DNA from: Azospirillum sp. TSO35-2
GTDB taxonomy: Bacteria; Pseudomonadota; Alphaproteobacteria; Azospirillales; Azospirillaceae
Length of the DNA: 64,000 nt
Reading direction: 5' to 3'
Assembly (NCBI RefSeq): GCF_003116095.1
Contig: NZ_LGRA01000021.1
Span: forward strand, 552,226 to 616,225
Shown here one piece after another: positions 25,559 to 34,100 of this stretch. Each line of letters starts with the position of its first letter. The stretch's first letter is position 1. The notes under the pieces were generated by a model that saw only the letters and a list, made by a program, of their open reading frames with translations, searched no databases and had not been told where the DNA came from. The position numbers were made by a program, and so were the translations under genes.

Positions 25559-26962
25559 TTATCCCCGCCGGCCGCGGCGGGCCAGCGATTCGGGGGTGAA
25601 GTCGTCCGGCTTGATCGGGGCGTCGAACACCGGTGGCGGCAGGCCGTTGTCGACGCCGCGGGCGACGTAGCGGTCGGCGGTCAGGTCGAAGGTGAACTCC
25701 ACCGCCGGCGCGTAGACCGGGACCTGCCAATGGGCGACGCCGTGGACCTCCGAGTAGCGCTGCAGCTCGCCCTTGCCGTTGTAATGCTCGGCCATGACGA
25801 TCTGCCAGCTGTCCTCGTCCAGGTAATAGGTGCGGTCGGGCAGGCTGTGCTTGAAGTTCGGCTTCAGCCGGGCGTCGACGACCCAGACCCGGTGCATCTC
25901 GTAGCGCAGGAACTGCGGGTTGGGATGGCCCGGCCACAGGAAGTCCTTCAGCGCCAGGCTGGGGTTGCCCAGCCGGTAGGCGTTGTAGGGGACGTACATC
26001 TCGCGCCGCGTCACCAGCGTGAAGTCGAAGCGGTCGAGCGCGCCGCTGAACATGTCCAGCATGTCGGCGGTGCAGATGCCGTCGGTCACCGGGTCGGGCG
26101 TGTCGTAGGCGAAGCCCGGCGCCCGCGTCACCCGGCCGCGTTCGCCCTCGCGCGCCCAGGCGAGGCTGCGCGCGCCGATCGGGTCGAGCGTCCCGTGGAT
26201 CAGCAGCGTGGTCCCGGCCTGCTCCTTCGGCTCCAGGATGGTGCGGCGGTAGAGCAGCGGCGGCGACGCCTCGTCTCCGGCGGCGTAGGGGCAGGCGAAC
26301 TCCTCGCGCAGGCGGGTGCGCGACAGGGCGCCCTGCGTCGGCAGGACGGTCAGGCTGGTGCGCGACAGGCTGGTGCCGCGCCAGCGCAGCTTGTGGTTCC
26401 ACATCGCCTGCACCCCGTTGGCCGGGATGGGGAAGGGCACGCCGACCGACGCGTTGCGCAGCGCCAGCCCGTTCTCGCCCAGCGCGGCGCGGCCGGCGTT
26501 GGCCAGCGTCGCGTCGTAGACGCGCTGGGGCGCGGCGGCGCTGCGGTGGCTGGGGAACAGCGCCAGTTCGAAGCTCTGCGGATGCTTCTCCAGCAGCGCC
26601 TGCTGGCCGGCGGTCAGCCGGACCTTGTAGCGTTCCACATCGGCGGCGCCGACGGTGAACCAGCGCACATCCTCCAGATAGGGATCGACCATCGGCCGGT
26701 CGGGGACGTAGCCGCGCGGCGCGGTGGTCAGCCCGCCGGTCCAGGGCGGAATGGCGCGGGTGCGGTTGCCGGCGCGCACCGCGCCGAACGGCGTCAGCTC
26801 CTCGCCCAGCCGCGGAACCGCACCGGGAGCCATGGTGGCCGGCGGCGGTTCGGGGGCGGTGCCCTGCGCCAGCGCGGGCGGCGTCGCCACCGCACCGGCG
26901 GCGCCCAGCAGCAGGCCGAGCGCCTCGCGGCGGTCGGGGCGGAGGGGGGATCGCGCGGTCAT
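25559..26962 (-). CDS. DUF1329 (LolA/B-like) exported protein
   Basis: 467 aa. Twin-arginine type leader (DRREALGLLLGAAGAVATPP, cleavage after ALA). The body matches DUF1329: LTPFGAVRAGN, IPPWTGGL, RPMVDPYLEDVRWFTVGAADVERYK, SVGVPFPIPANGVQAMWNHKLRW and DRTYYLDEDSWQIVMAEHYNGKGEL. DUF1329 proteins are predicted outer-membrane-associated lipid or lipoprotein carriers, usually beside DUF1302 and RND genes; none is here. Instead its start overlaps the stop of a hybrid kinase (ATGA), so it is co-translated with a signalling protein. It may supply or modify the signal; this is inference. Confidence 0.9.
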   Translation of the reverse strand: MTARSPLRPDRREALGLLLGAAGAVATPPALAQGTAPEPPPATMAPGAVPRLGEELTPFGAVRAGNRTRAIPPWTGGLTTAPRGYVPDRPMVDPYLEDVRWFTVGAADVERYKVRLTAGQQALLEKHPQSFELALFPSHRSAAAPQRVYDATLANAGRAALGENGLALRNASVGVPFPIPANGVQAMWNHKLRWRGTSLSRTSLTVLPTQGALSRTRLREEFACPYAAGDEASPPLLYRRTILEPKEQAGTTLLIHGTLDPIGARSLAWAREGERGRVTRAPGFAYDTPDPVTDGICTADMLDMFSGALDRFDFTLVTRREMYVPYNAYRLGNPSLALKDFLWPGHPNPQFLRYEMHRVWVVDARLKPNFKHSLPDRTYYLDEDSWQIVMAEHYNGKGELQRYSEVHGVAHWQVPVYAPAVEFTFDLTADRYVARGVDNGLPPPVFDAPIKPDDFTPESLARRGRRG

Positions 26963-29900
26963 GATGTGGCCAGCTCCGCCGTGATCGCCGTGCAGGCGGT
27001 GGCGAAGGCGCGGCGCAACGCCTCGGCCGCCGGTTCGAGGATGGCGGGTGGGGCACCGTCGGCGGCGGCCTGCTCCAGCACCCGCGCCGCCTCGGCCAGC
27101 GGCTTGGCCCCGGCGTTGCGCGACGAGCCCTTCAGGTTGTGGGCGCAGGCCCGCACCCAGCCATGGTCGCCGGCGGCGAGCGCGGCGTCCAGGTCGGCCA
27201 GGACGCCGCGGCCGATGGTGACGAAGTCGTCCAGCAGTTCCGCCAGCATCGCCGTGTCGCCGCCGCACAGCGCCCGCAACCCGCCGAGGTCGACCGTGGC
27301 CGCATCGGGCGGGTCCGGCGGCGCCGGAGGCACCGGCGGAGAGGGGGGCGGCGCTGCGGCGGCGTCCGCTGCCGGCGGCATCCAGCGGGCCAGCGCGACG
27401 GCCAGTTGCGACAGTTCCAGCGGCTTGCTCAGCACGTCGTCCATGCCGGCGGCGCGGTAGCTCTCGATGTCGGCCGGGGCGGCGTTGGCGGTGATGGCGA
27501 TGATCGGCAGGGGGGCGGCGGCGCCGGCCCCCTCGCGTTCGGCGCTGCGGATGTGGCGGGTCAGCTCGAACCCATCGACCTCCGGCATCTGGACGTCGGT
27601 CAGCAGCAGGGCGTAGCGGCGGCGCCCGGTCCGCATCGCGTCGTAGGCGGCCAGCGCCTCCGCCCCGCCGGGCATCATCCGGGCGGCGTAGCCCAGCGCC
27701 TGGAGCTGCATCAGCAGCACCTTGCGGTTCACCGGGTTGTCTTCCGCCACCAGGATCAGGCGGCCCTCGGCCTCGGCCTCCTCGACGCTGGGCGCGGTGG
27801 TGGCCGGTCCGGCGTCGGTGGAGGGTGGGCACGACACCGCCCCGGCCGGTCCGGCGGCCGGCGGGTTGCCGGCGCCCGGTTCGCCGTTGCGGTCGCCGGC
27901 GTTGTGCAGCGCGACGGCCGGATTGACCGGCCGGCCGGCCGCCACGGCGACGGCGCGCAGCAGCGTCAGCCGGCGCATCGGCCGGCCCAGCACGACGGTG
28001 CCCGGGTCGGTCATGGCGGGCGTGGCCCGCGCTTTGCCCGCGGCGCCCGGCTCGCCGCAGGCATGGCACAGCAGGACCACCGGCGGCCGCGCCTCGCCGC
28101 TGCGGCGGCCCAGCTCTTCCGGCGCGCAGGCGGCGGCGGGGACGTGCAGCGCCTCGTCGACGGTGACGACGTTGACGGCGCAGCCGGCCTCGCGGGCGAC
28201 GCGGGCCTGGGTCGCCAGCTCCTGCGGCGAGGCGGCGGGCAGCACCCGGGCGCCGGCCTGTTCGAGATAGCGGGCGAGGAAGCCGCGTTCGGTGTCGTCC
28301 GACAGGCCGAGCAGGACGGTCAGCCCGCCGAGGTCGATGCCGGCGTTGCCGTCCGCCGCCTCGGCCGCCTCGGCCGCGGCACCGGCCGATCGGGCGAGCG
28401 GCAGGCGCAGCCAGAAGGTGGAGCCGGCGCCGGGCGTGCTCTCCACCCCGATCTCGCCGGCCATCAGCGCGGCGAGCCGCCGGCTGATCGACAGCCCCAG
28501 CCCGGTGCCGCCGAAGCGCCGGGTGGTCGAGCTTTCCGCCTGGGTGAAGGGCTGGAACAGCCGCTGCCGGGTGGTCTCGGCGATGCCGATGCCGGTGTCG
28601 CACACCGCGATCCGCAGCATCGTGCCGGGACCGCCGTCAGCGGCGCTTCCGGTGCCGCTTCCACCGTCCTCCAGCTCGGCGCGCAGGATGACGCGGCCGG
28701 CGTCGGTGAACTTGATGGCGTTGCCGGCGAGGTTGAACAGGATCTGGCGCAGCCGGACCGGATCGCCCAGCAACGCCGGCGGGATCGCCGGGTCGACGTA
28801 GGTCAGCAGCGTCAGCCCCTTGGCGCCGGCGGCGGGGGCCAGCGTCTCGGCGACGCCCTCCACCAGGGCGGGGACCGACAGCGGCACCCGCTCCAGATCC
28901 ATCTTGCCGGCCTCGATCTTGGAGAAGTCGAGGATGTCGTCGATGATCCGCAGCAGGGCGTTGGCCGACTCGCGCATGGTGCCGACGGTGTCGCGCTGGT
29001 GGTCGTCCAGCGCCGTCCGCTCCAGCAGGCCCAGCATGCCGAGGACGCCGTTCATCGGCGTGCGGATCTCGTGGCTCATCGTCGCCAGGAAGGCGGATTT
29101 GGCCTTGGTCGCCTCCTCCGCCTGCTCCTTGGCGATCTCCATCTGGCGTTCGGCCAGCTTGCGGCGGGTGATGTCGTAGATCCAGGACAGGTAGACCGGC
29201 TGCCCATCCACCACCGCTGGGTCGACCGACATCAGCGCCCAGAAGGTGGAGCCGTCGGCGCGGCACAGCTTCACCTCGGCGTCGCGCACCGGACGGCGGT
29301 AATAGAGCCAGCGCGCCTCGTCATGCAGGGGGGCGTCCCGGCCATTCGGCTCGACGGTGTCGGCGAACAGCTCGCCGACGCTGGAGCCGACCAGCCGTTC
29401 CTTGGACACGCCCAGCAGCGACACCAGCCGGTGGTTGGTCAGGACGACGATGCCGCTCTCGTCATAGGCGCAGACGCCGACCGGGCTGGCCTCCAGCACC
29501 GCGTTGATCTGCTCACGGCTCTCGTGCAGTTCGCGGGTGCGTTCGGCCACGCGGGTTTCGATCGACTGGATCTGGTCGAAGGCGCGCAGCGCGGCGATCA
29601 CCGCGGTGAACAGGCTTTCCGCCGACAGGTCGGCCTTCGGCTTGTAGTCGTTGATGTCGTAATCGACGATCACGTCGCGTTGCGGCGCCTGCCCCGGCTG
29701 GCCGGTGCGCAGGATGATGCGGACGTCGCGGTTGCCCAGCTCGTCCCGGATCCAGCGCACCAGCTTCAGGCCGGAGTCGTCCTCCTCCATCACCACGTCC
29801 AGCAGGATCACGGCGACGTCGCGGCGGTGTTCCAGCACCATGCGGGCATCCGCCGCGGTGTAGCGGCTGACCAGATCCAGCCGCCGCCCCTGGAAGGTGA

Positions 29901-30105
29901 CGTCGGCCAGCAGCAGCCCGGTCATGGAATGGACGTCCGACTCGTCGTCGACCACCAGGATGGTCCAGGGCGGCGCCGCCGGGTCGACGAAGGCCTTGCG
30001 CGGCACCGCCGCCGCGCTGCGGCCGCCCGTGGCTCGGCCGACGACGTCCCAACCGGCCTCTTCGTCGGCGAACAGGATCTCGTCGTCGTCGAAGACGGTG
30101 CTCAT
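26959..30105 (-). CDS. Hybrid histidine kinase: REC, PAS, HisKA, HATPase, REC-like, REC, HPt
   Basis: 1048 aa, cytoplasmic. The N-terminal receiver (about 45-175) has Asp103 in ILLDVVMEEDD and the LRTGQPGQAPQRDVIVDYDI signature usually found in DUF3369 regulators. A PAS domain follows, then HisKA with His345 (SHEIRTPMNGVLG), HATPase (DTGIGIAE, FGGTGLGLSISRRL), a degenerate receiver-like segment (about 600-730), a canonical receiver with Asp837 (LLLTDVQMPEVDG), and a C-terminal HPt with His989 (CAHNLKGSSRN). A full phosphorelay in one chain. It overlaps the kinase gene upstream and the DUF1329 gene downstream by four bases each. Confidence 0.94.
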   Translation of the reverse strand: MSTVFDDDEILFADEEAGWDVVGRATGGRSAAAVPRKAFVDPAAPPWTILVVDDESDVHSMTGLLLADVTFQGRRLDLVSRYTAADARMVLEHRRDVAVILLDVVMEEDDSGLKLVRWIRDELGNRDVRIILRTGQPGQAPQRDVIVDYDINDYKPKADLSAESLFTAVIAALRAFDQIQSIETRVAERTRELHESREQINAVLEASPVGVCAYDESGIVVLTNHRLVSLLGVSKERLVGSSVGELFADTVEPNGRDAPLHDEARWLYYRRPVRDAEVKLCRADGSTFWALMSVDPAVVDGQPVYLSWIYDITRRKLAERQMEIAKEQAEEATKAKSAFLATMSHEIRTPMNGVLGMLGLLERTALDDHQRDTVGTMRESANALLRIIDDILDFSKIEAGKMDLERVPLSVPALVEGVAETLAPAAGAKGLTLLTYVDPAIPPALLGDPVRLRQILFNLAGNAIKFTDAGRVILRAELEDGGSGTGSAADGGPGTMLRIAVCDTGIGIAETTRQRLFQPFTQAESSTTRRFGGTGLGLSISRRLAALMAGEIGVESTPGAGSTFWLRLPLARSAGAAAEAAEAADGNAGIDLGGLTVLLGLSDDTERGFLARYLEQAGARVLPAASPQELATQARVAREAGCAVNVVTVDEALHVPAAACAPEELGRRSGEARPPVVLLCHACGEPGAAGKARATPAMTDPGTVVLGRPMRRLTLLRAVAVAAGRPVNPAVALHNAGDRNGEPGAGNPPAAGPAGAVSCPPSTDAGPATTAPSVEEAEAEGRLILVAEDNPVNRKVLLMQLQALGYAARMMPGGAEALAAYDAMRTGRRRYALLLTDVQMPEVDGFELTRHIRSAEREGAGAAAPLPIIAITANAAPADIESYRAAGMDDVLSKPLELSQLAVALARWMPPAADAAAAPPPSPPVPPAPPDPPDAATVDLGGLRALCGGDTAMLAELLDDFVTIGRGVLADLDAALAAGDHGWVRACAHNLKGSSRNAGAKPLAEAARVLEQAAADGAPPAILEPAAEALRRAFATACTAITAELATS

Positions 30106-32519
30106 GCGGGTTCGGTCTCCAGGGGGAGGGATTCCGGCGGGTCGGGCCTGGCCCGATCCGCGGCGGCGGGCGCAGCGGGGGGCGGGGCGGGGACCGCCGT
30201 CCTGGGGATGCGCAGGGTGAAGGTAGTTCCATCGCCGGGAACGCTGTCAACCGAGATCCGCCCGCCCAGCGTCTGGGTGACCAGGTTGAAGACGATGTGC
30301 AGCCCCAGCCCGCTGCCGCCGGCGCCGCGGCGCGTGGTGAAGAAGGGTTCGAACACCTTGGGCTGGTGCTCCAGCGGGATGCCGATGCCGTCATCGGCGA
30401 AGCGGATCTCCACCTCGCCGTCCGGCATCTCGTCGACGTCGATGACCATGTGGCCCTTGGCGTCGGCCGGGAAGGCGTGGGTCAGCGCGTTCATCACCAG
30501 ATTGGTCACCACCTGGCTCAGCGCGCCGGGGAAGCTGTCCATCAGGATGCCGGGCGAACAGGCGATGGCGACGCGGTGGCGGCTCTTGCGCAGGGTGGGG
30601 CCGAGCGAGGTCACCACCTCCTCCAGATAGGCCAGCAGGTCGAAGCGGCGGCGCTCCTCGCTGGTCTGGTCGACGGCGACGCGCTTGAAGCTCTGGATCA
30701 GTTCGGCGGCGCGGGTCAGGTTCTGTTCGATCAGGCGCGAGGATTCGCTGGCGGTGGCGACGTAGGCGGCCAGGTCGGATTTCCGCATCGTGCCGCTTTC
30801 GAAGCTCTCGCTGAGCGCGCCGGTGCGGCCGGACAGGTGGGTGGCGCAGCCGAAGGCGATGCCGATCGGGGTGTTGATCTCGTGCGCGACGCCGGCGACC
30901 AGCAGGGCGAGCGAGGCCATCTTCTCCGCCTGGACCAGATTGGCCTGGGTTTCCTTCAGGTCGGCGTAGGCGCGTTCCAGCTCCTGCATCGCGTTGAAGA
31001 TCTCTTCCGCCGAGCGCGCCTCCACCGTCACGTCGGTCAGGGTGCGGACGAACCCGCCCTCCGGCAGCGGGTTGGTCCGCACCTCGACGATGCGGCCGTC
31101 GGGGCGGCGGCGCTTGAAGGTGAAGGGCTGGTCGATGGCGCCGCCCGGCTCGTCCAGGGCGTCGCCGCCCGAACCGCTGCCCGAACCGCTGCCGGCCAGC
31201 CCATCGGCGGCGACGCCGTAGGTGAGGTACAGGTCGGGGTCGTCACCCATCTCGCCGAACTCGCCGCGCCGGCGCTGCAGGGCGACCAGATCGGCGAACA
31301 GCGGGGTGCCGGCCAGTGTCTCCGGCGGCAGGTTCAGCAGTTCGGCGGCGCGGCGGTTTGCCGTGACCACCCGCCCGTCGCGGTCGACCTTGATGATGCC
31401 CTGGTCGGTGTTGTCGAGCGTCACCTGGAGGATGTTGCGTTCCTGGGCGAGGTCCAGCTCCGCCCGCACCCGCTCGGTAACGTCCGACATGGTGCCGGTC
31501 AGGCGGCGGGCGCGGCCGTCGCCGTCGCGCTGGGCGGTGGCGCGGTCCTCGATCCAGGCCCATTGGCCGTCGCGCCGCCGCATGCGGTAGACCGCGGTGT
31601 AGGCCATCGAGCGGTCGCGCAGCCGCCGCCGCGACTCGGCCATCACCCGCTCCGCCTCGTCCGGGTGCAGCAGCGAGGCCCAGGTCTCCGCCGTCATCGC
31701 CAGCTCCGACGGGCCGTAGCCGAGCAGGGCGGGGAACTCCTTCGACCACCAATAGAGGCCGGTGCCCAGGTCGTAGTCCCACACCGACGAGCGCGTCGCG
31801 GTGATGGCGAGCGCCAGCCGCTGCTCGCTCTTGCGCAGCGCGGCCTCCTCCTGGCCCAGCCGGGCGAGCATGGCGTTGTGGGCCTGGATCACCCGTCCCA
31901 GCTCGTCGCCGGCCCGCCAGTCGACCGGCCGAAGGCCACCGCCGCGTTCGGATTCGAGGATGGAGGCGATCAGCCGCTGCAGCGGCCGCCCCACCGTCAG
32001 CCGCAGCGCCGCCAGCGCCGCGGCGACGGTGCCGGCCAGCATCATCAGCAGCAGCATGGCGGTGTTCACCACCTCCTGCCGCAGTTGCTCGCGCACCGAC
32101 CGGTGGCTGTAATGCAGGGTGATGGTGCCGACCTGCAGGTTCTGGACGCGGATCGGCCGGCGTTCGATGTTGGCGTCGCCGCTCAGCGGGCAGCTCGGCC
32201 CCGGCCAGGCGAACAGGCCGTCGGCCAGATCGTCGGTCACCTCGACGCAGACCAGCTCGCGGTTGGCGCCGATCGCCTGGATGACGTTGCGGATCGCGTC
32301 GACGTCGAAGGTCCACAGGTTGCCGGACAGCGCCGTCGCGTTGATGTCGGCGATGGAGGCCACCTTCTCGCGCAGTGCCGACTGGAGATCCTGGTAGCGG
32401 TCGTAGAAGAACAGCGCGGAGAACAGCGACACCGCGACCACCAGGCTCGGCACCAGGATCAGCAGGAACTTGGCTGATACCGTCGGCACCCGCCGCCACG
32501 CCTCAGCGATCCTGGTCAT
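30102..32519 (-). CDS. Membrane sensor histidine kinase with HAMP and PAS domains
   Basis: 805 aa from the ATG at 32519 (MTRIAEAWRRVPTVSAKFLL). Two membrane helices (about 15-38 and 150-175) enclose a periplasmic domain with ANRELVCVEVTDDLADGLFA. HAMP-like and PAS domains follow (a GSGSGSGSGG linker interrupts one), then a coiled coil and HisKA with His546 (VAGVAHEINTPIGIAFG) and HATPase (DDGIGIP, GGSGLGLHIVFNLV). There is no receiver, so it must signal in trans: candidates are the N-terminal REC of the next gene or the REC-PP2C at 34101. It is the first gene of the minus-strand operon. Confidence 0.93.
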   Translation of the reverse strand: MTRIAEAWRRVPTVSAKFLLILVPSLVVAVSLFSALFFYDRYQDLQSALREKVASIADINATALSGNLWTFDVDAIRNVIQAIGANRELVCVEVTDDLADGLFAWPGPSCPLSGDANIERRPIRVQNLQVGTITLHYSHRSVREQLRQEVVNTAMLLLMMLAGTVAAALAALRLTVGRPLQRLIASILESERGGGLRPVDWRAGDELGRVIQAHNAMLARLGQEEAALRKSEQRLALAITATRSSVWDYDLGTGLYWWSKEFPALLGYGPSELAMTAETWASLLHPDEAERVMAESRRRLRDRSMAYTAVYRMRRRDGQWAWIEDRATAQRDGDGRARRLTGTMSDVTERVRAELDLAQERNILQVTLDNTDQGIIKVDRDGRVVTANRRAAELLNLPPETLAGTPLFADLVALQRRRGEFGEMGDDPDLYLTYGVAADGLAGSGSGSGSGGDALDEPGGAIDQPFTFKRRRPDGRIVEVRTNPLPEGGFVRTLTDVTVEARSAEEIFNAMQELERAYADLKETQANLVQAEKMASLALLVAGVAHEINTPIGIAFGCATHLSGRTGALSESFESGTMRKSDLAAYVATASESSRLIEQNLTRAAELIQSFKRVAVDQTSEERRRFDLLAYLEEVVTSLGPTLRKSRHRVAIACSPGILMDSFPGALSQVVTNLVMNALTHAFPADAKGHMVIDVDEMPDGEVEIRFADDGIGIPLEHQPKVFEPFFTTRRGAGGSGLGLHIVFNLVTQTLGGRISVDSVPGDGTTFTLRIPRTAVPAPPPAAPAAADRARPDPPESLPLETEPA

Positions 32520-32846
32520 GCGTTGCCGTTCCGGACGAAGGTTGGCGCCAGACCCCGCCAGGGGAGCTGGGCACGCGGTGCGCGCGGACCCACCCGGACG
32601 TTCTACCGTGTTGCGGGCGGGCCGTCCATGGGGGCAAACCACGACCCTCCCGCCGGGGAAAAGTGTCGCGCCGGTGGGGAAAGACCGGGTCTGGTGGGAT
32701 ATGGCCTTGAGCGGATGTGACGGCTTGCACTACTGTGCATAGGTGAGGCGGTCTGGTTTCGCGCGCATTCGTATGAACCGCGCTCCGGCCGCCCGCACAG
32801 GCTGACCGTCCGGCGTCGGACGGGTGAGGGGATTACTGAGGCGACC
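32520..32846. other. Divergent regulatory region between the kinase operon and the partner-switching genes
   Basis: 327 bp without an ORF I would support. It contains an inverted repeat TGCAC-TACT-GTGCA (32726-32739) and a leader hairpin CCGTCCG-GCGT-CGGACGG (32806-32823) just before the STAS gene. No clear -35/-10 pair was found. Confidence 0.55.
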
Positions 32847-33152
32847 ATGGATTTCAAGACGACCGAAACGGCAGAGGCGACCGAGGTGCGGTTGACCGGC
32901 CGCCTGGAGTTCACCGATCACGACCGGCTGGGTGTCATCGCCGCCGTCGTGCAGGGTGCGCGGACGCAGCGCTTCGTCATCGACATGATCGACCTGGAGT
33001 TCATCGACAGCGCCGGGCTCGGCATGCTGATGATCCTCCAGGAGGAGGCGGAGACGCGCAACATCAAGATGATCCTGCGCAACCTGCGGGGCGACGTGAA
33101 GCGCTCCATCGACCTTGCCCGCCTCGGCGAGATCATCGCGATCGAAGCCTGA
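32847..33152 (+). CDS. STAS-domain anti-sigma factor antagonist
   Basis: 101 aa, a single STAS domain. The phospho-site region is DLEFIDSAGLGMLM, with Ser55 the likely target, as in SpoIIAA/RsbV. In the unphosphorylated form it should bind the HATPase kinase encoded next and release that kinase's other partner. ATG at 32847 follows ACTGAGGCGACC. First gene of a three-gene partner-switching set (STAS, HATPase, REC-PP2C). Confidence 0.93.
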   Translation: MDFKTTETAEATEVRLTGRLEFTDHDRLGVIAAVVQGARTQRFVIDMIDLEFIDSAGLGMLMILQEEAETRNIKMILRNLRGDVKRSIDLARLGEIIAIEA

Positions 33153-33219
33153 CCGGCCCGCCGGCCTCCTCCTGCCGGCCTCCCGGGCCGGTCCTCCTTC
33201 CCTGCGGGAGCTTGCCGCC

Positions 33220-34098
33220 ATGGACGCCGCCGTTTCCGACACTTCGCCGGACCTGCCGGCGCCCCGCGCCTTCAGCGTCCTGCGGGATCGTGTGCCGCCG
33301 GACATGGCGGCGCGGGTCGCCGCCCGATTTGGTGCGGCCGGAGCCGGGCCCGAATCTGGGGATGCGGACGGCGGGGCGGCCGGGATCCCGGGGGACGGCG
33401 GGCCCGGCCCGGCGGTGGAGGCGCAGCTGATGGAACGTGCCGACCACGACCGGCTGCGCGCCGCCTTCGACCGCAACCCCTTCCTGACCGTGGAACTGGG
33501 GGAGGGGGCGGACGAGGCGGCGGCGCTGCTCGACGACTGGTCGGGCGTGTCGGCCGCCGACCATCCGCACTGGCCGGGCTTCTACCTGTCGCTGACCACC
33601 GGCAGCGCCTATGGCCTGCAATGCGCGGTGCTGGTCTGCGACGAGCTGGTGCGGCGCGGCGTGCTGGATCCGCAACGGCGGTCCAACACCGAGCTGTGCC
33701 TGCACGAGGCCATCGCCAACGCCATCGTCCACGGCAACCTGGGCCTGTCCAGCGCGACCAAGAGCCAGCCGGGCGGCTATCGGCTGTTCAGCCAGATGAT
33801 GCGCGACCGATTGGACGACCCCGCGGTGGTCCGGCGCCGGCTCGACATCTTCTGCCGCTGGAGCGACCGCGCCATCGCCATCGCCGTGGTCGACCAGGGC
33901 GGCGGCTTCGACACCGATCTGGCACCGGCCGTCACCGGCGGCAAGGCGCGGTCCGGCCGCGGCTTCGTCTTCATGCGCGCGCTGGCCGCCCGCGTGACGG
34001 TGACGGACGGCGGGCGCTGCACCGTCCTGCATTTCGACCGCGGTCCGGGCGACCGCAGCCCGGCTGATCACAGTCAGGCTGATCTGTTGACGGGTTGA
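33220..34098 (+). CDS. HATPase serine kinase/anti-sigma-type protein (RsbW-like) with N-terminal extension
   Basis: 292 aa. The C-terminal half is a GHKL ATPase: N box TELCLHEAIANAIVHGNLGL, G1 box VVDQGGGFD, G2 box SGRGFVFMRALA. RsbW-type proteins phosphorylate the STAS partner on serine and sequester a sigma factor or other target. The N-terminal ~130 residues have no recognisable motif and make it about twice the normal length. They may hold the output interface. ATG at 33220 follows GCGGGAG. Its TGA overlaps or abuts the next start. Confidence 0.88.
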   Translation: MDAAVSDTSPDLPAPRAFSVLRDRVPPDMAARVAARFGAAGAGPESGDADGGAAGIPGDGGPGPAVEAQLMERADHDRLRAAFDRNPFLTVELGEGADEAAALLDDWSGVSAADHPHWPGFYLSLTTGSAYGLQCAVLVCDELVRRGVLDPQRRSNTELCLHEAIANAIVHGNLGLSSATKSQPGGYRLFSQMMRDRLDDPAVVRRRLDIFCRWSDRAIAIAVVDQGGGFDTDLAPAVTGGKARSGRGFVFMRALAARVTVTDGGRCTVLHFDRGPGDRSPADHSQADLLTG

Positions 34099-34100
34099 TC

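Noticed and set aside
27139..30630. 1163-aa plus-strand open frame
   Set aside because: Antisense shadow of the hybrid kinase, whose domains are fully recognisable on the minus strand.
32726..32739. TGCAC-TACT-GTGCA as an NtrC site
   Set aside because: NtrC half-sites need a wider spacer; here it is 4 bp. Kept only as an unassigned palindrome.
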